A DNA stretch of 64,000 nucleotides from positions 31,418-95,417 of the forward strand of contig NZ_JH636436.1 of the NCBI RefSeq assembly GCF_000255655.1, given 5' to 3'. The notes under the pieces are model-generated. The model saw only the letters and a list, made by a program, of their open reading frames with translations, made no database searches and was not told the DNA's origin. The position numbers and the translations under genes are program-made. This DNA comes from Schlesneria paludicola DSM 18645. Its GTDB lineage: Bacteria; Planctomycetota; Planctomycetia; Planctomycetales; Planctomycetaceae. Positions 53,625 to 62,700 of this stretch are shown here, piece after piece. Each line of letters opens with the position of its first letter. Within the stretch, counting starts at the first letter, position 1.

Positions 53625-54584
53625 ATGATTGAATTATTGCCGACAAAGATTGAACGATGTGCTCGGTCTGGATTCGTAGCAATTGCAATCAGCGGAAATT
53701 TGTTTGGATGCAGTTGGCAGTCAGCCACGACGACTTCTCAAAGAACGCGGAACGATGAAACGGGTCAAGAACTGGAAGTGACAAAAATCGCTCCACCCGC
53801 ATCTTCGGTCAATAGTGCTGTAGAAGGCGAGCCGACAGTCATCATCAAAACGGTGCAGGAATTTCATGATTTGCTTGAACTGAACTCGTTCAATCTGAAA
53901 CAACAATTTCCCACGGAGACAATCGAAGTTTCCGGAGTCGTTGCGGATCTGTGTATGGCGGAGCCGGGACATTCGACAGTCTGTCTCAAGAGGTCCTCGG
54001 AGCCCGAATCGATTAAAGATCTACATGCACCGGTCGAAAGTTTTAAAGTGGCAGAGTCTCAAGTCTGGGCTCGAATCTCTCGCGGTCAACTCGTGACTCT
54101 GCATGGACGCACCACAGAAGGCGATCACTTATCGGATTTCGTGTGGAGGGTGGTCAAACAAGACCGGCCTCAGAGCCTCGTCATGACGGCACAAGAGTTT
54201 TCAGATGAGTTTGCCAAGGATACAGAGGCGGCTATCAAGAAGTTTCTTAAGCATCAGTTCTATCTCACGGGCCGGGTCGGGTCATTTGAGAAGCTGGATG
54301 GCATCGGTGCTGCTGGTAAGCTTATTTTTAAGGTTGAAAGGGGATTGCCTCCGGAAGTGTTAACGTCGTACATCGATTGGGAAACGATTCAAATTGAGAA
54401 TTTAAAGCCGGAATCACCGATCGCGGCTCTTTGCGAACTGTACTTCGGATATGAATTTGCTCCGACAGGATTGGATGAGCCGAATATCATATTGAGCGGG
54501 ATTCCAATTACGGTTTCATTTCCGGTCCTAGGAGTTGAGTATCAAAAAGAACTCCCGTCAGGGACGGAAAATCGATCTGACTGA
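53625..54584 (+). CDS. Lipoprotein with two OB-fold (tRNA_anti-like) domains, unknown
   Basis: 319 residues from ATG 53625; a second ATG 39 nt upstream is possible, but starting here gives a standard lipoprotein leader (lipobox LFGC). Two similar domains follow, each starting with a helix and a strand ending in a V-x-G-x-V pattern: VQEFHDLLELN with TIEVSGVVADL (about 74-165) and AQEFSDEFAKD with QFYLTGRVGSF (about 187-300). This matches the tRNA_anti-like OB-fold in outline only. Codon use is more AT-rich than the left half of the window. No operon partner. Confidence 0.55.
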   Translation: MIELLPTKIERCARSGFVAIAISGNLFGCSWQSATTTSQRTRNDETGQELEVTKIAPPASSVNSAVEGEPTVIIKTVQEFHDLLELNSFNLKQQFPTETIEVSGVVADLCMAEPGHSTVCLKRSSEPESIKDLHAPVESFKVAESQVWARISRGQLVTLHGRTTEGDHLSDFVWRVVKQDRPQSLVMTAQEFSDEFAKDTEAAIKKFLKHQFYLTGRVGSFEKLDGIGAAGKLIFKVERGLPPEVLTSYIDWETIQIENLKPESPIAALCELYFGYEFAPTGLDEPNIILSGIPITVSFPVLGVEYQKELPSGTENRSD

Positions 54585-54644
54585 CTGGATCTGCGTTTCC
54601 GATGACCGGCTCGGAAGCAGCGACGTTCGCATGACATCGGTCTA

Positions 54645-54728
54645 TCAGCCTGTTGAAGTAACGGGGATTGGCTCCGACCAGATTAAAAAAACATGACATC
54701 GTGAATGCCGAGGTGTCTTTTCCCCTTA
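54645..54728. repeat. GGGGAC-type element, long form (copy G)
   Basis: Left flank CAGCCTGTTGAAGTAAC, then GGGGATTGGCTCCG, interior AAAAAACATGACATCGTGA, right end GAGGTGTCTTTTCCCC. Lies between the OB-fold lipoprotein and the WD40 gene. Confidence 0.8.
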
Positions 54729-54792
54729 CGTCGACAGTCTGATATCTCGTCAAGTTTCGCAGTATCCAATGCCACTATTTGAGGTCTCGCTC

Positions 54793-55749
54793 ATGACAGT
54801 GATACAGTGCATAAGCAATGTTGTCCGTCGTCGACTGGTTTTTCTGGCCTGTGTGCTGGCCCCAAATCTTGCGCTCTCGCAACAGCCAGAGTTACGTGGA
54901 ACCTACAAGACGTTCACTGAAACCAAGTACTTGCAATTCAGCCCTGACGGGAAATTCTTCGCGGCGAGTACTGGAGACGGGACGATCGAACTCCATACGT
55001 CCGCGGACGGTTCTGAATACGCTCGCTGTGGTCAGGCGTCGGGCGAGGATTCCCCGATTGCGTTCAGTATGGACAGTAAGACGCTTGTGTATGGGACCGA
55101 TAATGGCCGTCTGGTGCTCTGGGATATAGAACAGAAAAAGCAAACCCGTTCGATTGATTTGACCGTTCGATTTACGTCTCTCGCATTCAGTCCTGACGGC
55201 ATGCACCTGGCGTTTTCTCAACTCGACAAAGTGGCAGTGATGGATTGGGAGACAAAAAAGCTCCCACCGATGCTGGAGACAAAGCCAGGTGTGCTCCACG
55301 TGAGCTTCAGCTCGGACGGCAAATTGCTGGCGACGGCAAATAAGGGCAAAGTCGTCCGAGTATGGGATTGGAAAGCCAAAAAGGCCAAATGGACACTGAA
55401 CTGCAAGGCCCGCGTTGCGAGCGTCTGCTTCAGCCCTGATGGAAAATGGCTCGCTGCGGCCAGCGATCAGGTCCAGATCTGGGACGTCAAAACGGGTAAA
55501 GAAAAGTTCACGCTGAAAGGCCATGGTAAACTCGTTGGCGCCGTCACGTTCAGTTCAGACGGAAAGTGGCTCGCATCCGCAGGCGAAGATGGAACGATTC
55601 GACTCTGGGATACCGCCACAGAAAAAGACAAATTCAACTTCAAGGCACACGACAAATATGTGACGGCTCTCGCCTTTGGTCCAAACAGTGACGTGCTTGC
55701 CTCTGGCAGCTTCGACAACACGGTCAAGCTCTGGGTGATTGGAGAATGA
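54793..55749 (+). CDS. Secreted seven-bladed WD40 protein
   Basis: 318 residues. ATG 54793 follows GAGG; the signal peptide ends near ALSQQ (about 30). Seven WD40 repeats are visible, each with FSxDGK...A and a W/D ending, for example FSPDGKFFAAS, LVLWDI, LLATANKGKVVRVWDW, WLAAASDQVQIWDV and WLASAGEDGTIRLWDT. Seven repeats close one propeller and account for the whole mature protein. No catalytic domain, so it is a scaffold or ligand-binding protein outside the cytoplasm. Confidence 0.87.
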   Translation: MTVIQCISNVVRRRLVFLACVLAPNLALSQQPELRGTYKTFTETKYLQFSPDGKFFAASTGDGTIELHTSADGSEYARCGQASGEDSPIAFSMDSKTLVYGTDNGRLVLWDIEQKKQTRSIDLTVRFTSLAFSPDGMHLAFSQLDKVAVMDWETKKLPPMLETKPGVLHVSFSSDGKLLATANKGKVVRVWDWKAKKAKWTLNCKARVASVCFSPDGKWLAAASDQVQIWDVKTGKEKFTLKGHGKLVGAVTFSSDGKWLASAGEDGTIRLWDTATEKDKFNFKAHDKYVTALAFGPNSDVLASGSFDNTVKLWVIGE

Positions 55750-55921
55750 TGGAGATTCAGGAAAGGCGTCCGGGGTGCGCCAGCAGAGGCCAAAGAATTG
55801 TCGCGAATGGAAGGTTCGTGCAAGGTAAGGTTTAGCGAATCGCCTTGGCCGACCACAGGCTCACTTTCCAAATCCCTGGTGCGGCCTGCGTTCGTCTTCG
55901 GCTAGAAGTGTCGAAAATCTC

Positions 55922-56374
55922 ATGAAGAAGCAATTCGAAAATATGGACATCGAGTGTTGGGAACACCCTGCCGATTCCAAATTTGGTTGCCGATCTCCGT
56001 TTATTTGCCTGAAGGCGGGTTCAGTCCAATCATCGGATTTGATGGTCGCATTGATTGATGAGCTGAGTTCGTTGCCTGCTCCAGCTCAGCGGTCAATGAC
56101 GCTTGTTTCAAACGACCGCTCCCGCAGTTGCACCAAAATCAGGTTCCTCATTTCGCCTGAAAGTGATGCATTGACTGAGATGTCGCTCACCACTGAGTCT
56201 GCCACTGCCATCTTTGAGTTCACGTCATGTGGATTGCAGCGTTTTCGACAGGCTGTACTGCAATGGAGGGATGGAATGGACGACTTTTCAGTCCATCCAC
56301 GCAATGACAGTTTGGGGCGGAAAGATAGGCAGTCAGGCGAAGTCTGGTTTTGGGCGCCGGGCACTGCACCGTGA
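55922..56374 (+). CDS. Conserved hypothetical protein (short, planctomycete type)
   Basis: 150 residues. The C-terminal half has a pattern I associate with an uncharacterised planctomycete family: GLQRFRQAVLQWRDGMDDFSV followed by an SGEVWFWAP ending. The N-terminal half (MDIECWEHPADSKFG) is less typical. Cytoplasmic, no signal peptide. A hairpin immediately downstream supports this being a real gene end. Function unknown. Confidence 0.65.
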   Translation: MKKQFENMDIECWEHPADSKFGCRSPFICLKAGSVQSSDLMVALIDELSSLPAPAQRSMTLVSNDRSRSCTKIRFLISPESDALTEMSLTTESATAIFEFTSCGLQRFRQAVLQWRDGMDDFSVHPRNDSLGRKDRQSGEVWFWAPGTAP

Positions 56375-56769
56375 AGAGAAGAGGAAAAAAGGTGCCTGAC
56401 ACCTTTTTGTTGTCCCGCGTGACCGGGCAAACTCAAAGCGGCCGTCGAATGTCGATGTCGAAGCCGCATGCCTCTCAGGAGCTGACAGAACCTGGTGGTA
56501 TGAGAGATTTTTGTGGTTTTCATGAAGAAATTCTCATTCACGCAACCGTCGTCTCCGCGATGACAAATTGGCGTCGCCGGATCGAAAAAACCGATTGACG
56601 GTGATGAACTTAAGACGTTAGTGTCATGGTTTGGGCTGCCGTATCCGTGCAGACTTGAATCCCGCATTACATTGCCATCGAACTCGTTGATTTGCCCGTC
56701 CTTACATCATGGGCTGCGTCGAAACTTCGTGGAGTGAAGTCTTCTTCAGTCTCGTTTAAGGTATTTCGA
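56375..56769. other. Intergenic region upstream of the giant gene
   Basis: About 395 bases. Holds the hairpin at 56386-56408 near the left edge. The right part must carry the promoter of the giant surface gene; AAGG eight bases before its ATG is the ribosome site. Confidence 0.5.
56386..56408 (+). terminator. Hairpin terminator after the short conserved gene
   Basis: AAAAAGGTG and CACCTTTTT form a perfect 9-bp stem around CCTGA, ending in a T tract. It begins 12 nt after the preceding stop. The loop GGTGCCTGACACC recalls the right edge of the GGGGAC-type repeats, so it may be one of these elements reused as a terminator. Confidence 0.65.
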
Positions 56770-59700
56770 ATGCTGCGCATGAAATGGATGCGGATCGTCA
56801 ACGCTTTGATCAGCCGAGCCTTCGAGCCTTCCCGCAGGCCGCAAAGCCGACATCACTCAGAATTACGCCTTGCAGCGATCGTTGAGCCGCTCGAGCCAAA
56901 GTCATTACTGAGTGCGACTCCGATCGCGCTCGACACGACGATCAATGGAACCATTACGCCCGGGAATTCAGTTCAGTCCTATCAATTCCTTTTGACGAAA
57001 GAACAACTGATCCATATCAACCAGATCAGCGTTTCCACATCCGGCGATCCATCCAATGAAGTCGACAACGTCCAATGGAATCTGATTTTTGCAGACGGTT
57101 CCGGTAGCGAGATTTCAGCCAATACCGAAATGAATTTGCAGCCAGGCCTTTACACATTGATTGCCGGGGGTACAGGGCCGTCTTCGTCGTTGACCAGTTA
57201 TTCCTTCAGCGTCGCGACTGACTCAACTCTTCCCACTGCCATCGCAACCGATTCGGTGGTCAACGGCAGCCTGGATCATTACAACCAACAGAACACCTAC
57301 ACGCTCGACTTGGCCCAATCGGCCCATCTCTGGTTTGACAGCCAGAAGAGTGACTACGGCTTGACCTGGTCGCTGGTGGTAAACAATCGACGAACAGGCA
57401 ACACGTTCGACGATCCGAGCAATTCGGATTGGGGCGTTGTACCGGCTGGGTCTTATACGCTCACGGTGAGTTCGACGAATTCATACGGTCACATCGGAGC
57501 GTATTCCTTTGAAATTCTGAATCTTCATGATGCGACACCCATTTCCGTCGAGTCGCCCTTTTCAGGAGCACTGAATCCAGCAAATGGCGTGCAGGCGTAC
57601 CAGTTTTCCGGCACAGCCGGACAGACGTTGACGATCGCCAACACGAGTTTTTCGCAAAGCAACGGGGCTACTTTCCAGGGCGCGAACTGGAAATTATACA
57701 GCCCCTACGAGAATGAAATTTACTCAAATTCGTTCAAGGATGACACCTTTCGTATCACGCTGCCCGATTCTGGCACGTATACATTGCTCGTCAACGGAAT
57801 GGCTGCCAACACGGGTTCGATCAGCTATGCGATCAGCGTGAAGAATTCGGTTGATACTAACGCAGCCTTGGCACTCAACTCATCAGTATCATCCTCTCTC
57901 GCAATACCCGGTCAGATTCAAAACTACAATTTTGATTTAACGGCCCCGGCGCAACTGTGGTTCGACGGTCAGTCGGATACCAGCAATCTCAACTGGGTGC
58001 TGACCAGCCCGACTGGAAGTCTGAGCAAGCCAATCGCCCACGGTTTGTTTTCCGCCGGTGATCAGAATCTTGGGTTCTTGCCTGCGGGACACTACACGTT
58101 ATCCGTATCAGGGCTGACGACGCAGCAATCCTACGCTGACGGTCGTCCGAAAATTCAACTAGGAAATTTTACAGGCACCTATTCCTTCAATCTGTTCAAT
58201 CTCGCAAATGCCCCAACATTCGTGCTTGGCACCACGGTCAGCTCGACATTGAGTCCTGCGAATTCGATGCGGGTTCACCAGTTCTCAGGAACCGCGGGTC
58301 AAGCGCTTTACTTCGCAAATGCCGCGTTCTCTTCGACCGATACCTCGGCGGCGAACGGAGCAGCCACGTGGGCTCTGTATGACCAAGCGGGAACTCAGAT
58401 CTTCGCGACAAACTTACGTTCCGATGGGGGACGAATCGTCCTTTCACATTCCGGCAATTATTTTCTCATTGTCTCGGGTGCCACGGGAAACAATGGGACA
58501 ACGACCTACTCGTTCAACGTAGATCCCACCGGAGATTCGACGTCCGCGATCAGTTTGAACACTCCTATTTCTGGCAGTCTGACGCACGCAGGCCAACAGG
58601 TTCAATATACAGTCACTCTGGCAGATCTCACAAAATTGTGGTTCGACAGCCAGTCAAGCACCCCAAATTTGCAATGGCAGCTTTCATGGCCAAACGGCAA
58701 CGTTCCGTTTGTGCCCGCAGGTCAAAATTTTCAACAGCAGACGCTGAGCCTATTCAGCAGCGACGATCAAGTCTCTGGGGTGCTGCACGGTGGGACGTAC
58801 ACATTAACCGTCAGCGGAATCGGGAATGCAGTTGGTAGCTATGCCTTCAACCTGCTCGACATCGGCGCTGCCACTCCAATGACCATCGGCAATTCCAGTA
58901 CTCACACAGGTCCAACGATCACAGGCACGCTCAGTGTCCCCAGTCAGACGAACTTGTATGCATTCACGACCCCCGAGTACGCCTATTACTATCTGCACAA
59001 TCTCACGCTCACGCCGAATGCATCCGTCAGTTGGCAACTGCTTACGCAGTATGGCTGGTCATATTCACGTCAACCCATCACAACGGATGATAACTTTTTG
59101 CAGAACACGGGCGGGTATATTCTGGCCGTGAGCGGCGCATTGAGTAACACCGTCTCAGCGAATTACACCTTTCAAGGCAACTTTCAATTTAGTCTGGGAC
59201 CTACGGCTCCGGTCGTTCCTGTGACGTCGACACCAATTTCCCTAGGGACAACTTACACTGCCGGATCTGGAGTGATTTCGAGTGGAAATTATGGGTTCAC
59301 ATTGACTGAAGCGACGGACGTCTGGTTTGACGCGACAAACAACAACGCCGTGAATTGGGGTATCACTGGAACCAATTTTTCGTTTGGATCGTCGTACACG
59401 CTCATGGGGACGACCCACGTAGGTCTGATGGCACCCGGCAATTATGTGTTAAACATTAGTTCAAACCAACCGATTCTTCCGAACGCGTTCACGTTTCGCT
59501 TAGTAAACAATTCGACGGCATCACCGATCACGATCGGCACTTCCGTAACGCCGACTCAGCCGCCAGCCGCAAATCTGCAACTTTATCAGTTTACGACGAC
59601 GTCTCCCCAAATTATCTCTGTTCACAATCTGACCCTAGGCCAGATGGACAGTTCTCTAAAAGTATTTTTGTACGATTCGTACGGCTCATCCGTGCCGTTT

Positions 59701-62700
59701 GGGGGCAATAGCTCTCAGAGTACGTTCGCTTTGAAAGCGGTGGGCATCTATACCCTGGCAATCGTCGGCACCAGCAAAACTTCGTTCGTTGTTCAGCCAA
59801 CCGTGACGACAATCCCGCTGTCGTTGAATACACCGAAGTCTGGATCACTGACCAGCCCCTCGCAAATCGACAGCTATACATTTACTCTTTCGGCGCCCAG
59901 CACAGTGAATCTGAATCTGGTCGCTCCGAGTAATGTCACCTGGTCGATCTCGGGGCCTACCGGCACAATCGTTTCATCATCAACGTCGCAATTTCACTTG
60001 GGCGGAATCGAATTGTTGGCGGCGGGAACCTATACGCTGTCCGTCACCGACCTGCTGCTCAGTGCGCCGGTGAATTACAGCCTCAATTTGATGAAGGCCA
60101 CCAATCAAACCGTGATGACTGCGGGAACGCCCGTCACGGGTACGCTGAGTCCCACCACTGCGACGCGGTTCTACTCGTTCACCGCACTGTCTTCACAATC
60201 ATTGAGCATTTCGTCTTCCACCGTTTCGACGACGGGAACCGTAGGAACCGGTTCATGGATTCTCTATGACCCCAGCGGAATTCAAATCGCTTCCAATTCG
60301 ATCGCGTCATCGCTTTCCAATCTCGCTTTGCAGTCCACGGGGCTCTATTCGCTCGTCGTCTTCGGGGCACCTGGCGACACGGGAACAATCACCTTTTCGA
60401 TGAACATCGGACTTCGATCACTCATCACGCCTATTCCCTTGCAACTGAATTCACAGGTCGCTGGAGTCATCAATTCCACGAGTCAGTTGGACGCGTACAC
60501 CTTCACGCTCACCGTCCCCACGCATTTGTATTTCGACAATGTGAGTTCGAACGGCAGCGTCAGTTGGAGTATGAATAACGCCGACGGATCATTGTTTCAG
60601 AACGCGTTTGGCTACGCATGGAGTTCTTTTTATGGCCAGGACGTGGATCTTGGGATCGTGCCGGCCGGCCAATATCAACTTGCCACTTACATGTATCCAA
60701 ACGCAGCGACGTTCGGCATCTCACCGCCTCAGTCGTATGCCTTCAATTTGCTGAGTTTTGCGAACGCCACACCCGTTTCCATGGGGACGACGGTCACCAC
60801 TGCGACACATCCTTCAACGTCGACGCAGCTTTATCAGATTTCTGTGAGCGGCGATCAGGCGATCGAACTTCAATCACAGATCCTTTCGTCGACCGACACA
60901 TCTGCCGCACACGGACAGGCACAGTGGACACTCTACGACGCTGACGGAGTTATTTACGGTACGACGGATTGGACAAATCGTCTCGATCAATATTCTACTG
61001 ACGGAACGGCGCGGTACGATGTGCATCCCGGGGTCTATACCTTAATGGTGTCAGGGGACGCCGCGGAAACGGGCAATACAAGTTACTCGTTTAGCCTCTT
61101 GCCATTTTTGGATCGTCAATTTCCGCTGCCATTCAATGACATCGTCACAGCATCAAATTCCACGTCTGGTCAGCGGCAGGAATACACTTTCACTCTGACA
61201 GCTCCGACGGATCTTTGGTTTGATAGTCAGACCAGCATCACAAGCTCCCCGAACGTGTTTTACGGCATTCGGAATGAAAATGGAGACCTGTTTTCGTACC
61301 TTCAGAATACTGACAACTCAGAATTGTCACCATTTGGATCCGGCGACTTCCATCTCGGAACGCTGCCCGCGGGCCGATACACATTCTACGAAACGGGAGA
61401 GGGAACGTATTCGTTTCAGTTGTTGAATCTGGCCCTTGCAACCGCAATCACTCCAGGTACTCCGATCAACGTGGCCTTGAGTCCGGCCAATTCGACGCAA
61501 ATCTTCCGCTTCACAGGGACCGCAAACGAAGCGGTGTTCCTAGGGAGTTCGGGATTTTCAACAACTGACAGTTCCGGCCAGAATGGTGTCACCTATTGGT
61601 CATTGATCAATAGCCGCGGCCAATTGATCGACAGCGGGAATCTGGAGACGGGTGCCTCCCGAGTCTCATTGCCGACGACGGACACATACTATGTCGTCAT
61701 CGAAGGTGGAATCGCCAACGACGGCTCCACGACATTTGCTCTCGGCGTTACGCCGATCACGGATCAATCCAGAGCCCTGACGTTGAATTCGACGGTCTCA
61801 GGAAGCATTGTCGCACCGGGACAAAAGCAATCTTATACGTTTTCTGTCACGACGACTTCGCCACTGATTTTCGACAGTGAGACCAATGACGCCAAATTGT
61901 CGTGGCAATTGACCAATTCTTCCGGCAACGTGACGAACTCAGGCGGTACCCCAACCCAATTCAACAACGATGATGTGTTCCTCAAACATCTCGTGCCAGG
62001 ATCCTACACGCTGACAGTCTCTGGAGCCGGTGCTTACACGGGTTCATTTGCGTTCAAGCTGCTCTCGCTGCTGAGCGCATCGGCGATCTCAACGGGCACC
62101 GCCAGTTCAACTACGGGACCGACGGTGGCTGGTACCTTAAATCCTGCAAATGGCGTCAACCTGTATGCTTTGAGTGCCGTGGCCGGCAGCCAATTGTTGT
62201 TTGACAATATTTCGATTTCCGCGAATTCGAATGCCAACTGGCAATTGATTGATCCTTATGGGACGTCTGTTTTCAACTCATCGTTGGGTGCAGATCAGGC
62301 GAGCGTGAAAATGTACTTCAACGGTACATACACGCTGGTGATTTCGGCACCTGTGGCAACAACCGCCGCCACCGCATACAGCTTCCAGATCAACTATCAG
62401 ACTCCGGCAACGCCTACGCCGTTCACGGGAATTCCGCTGACGTTGGGGACCACTTACACCAATGCCACAAATCCAATTGGTGGATCGTATGAGGTGGACT
62501 ATGCCTTTTCATTGAGTTCGGCGACGAGCCTGTTTTTGTACGGATTTTCTGACAGCACGACCACGTGGAAGCTGATTGGCCCTCAAGGTGCCATCACGTT
62601 ATCGGACTGGAGTACGTTGTCTCAACAGACTTACCCCTACAACAACGGGCCGTATGTTCAAAACAAACGCCTAGGTGTACTGCCTGCCGGTTACTACCAA

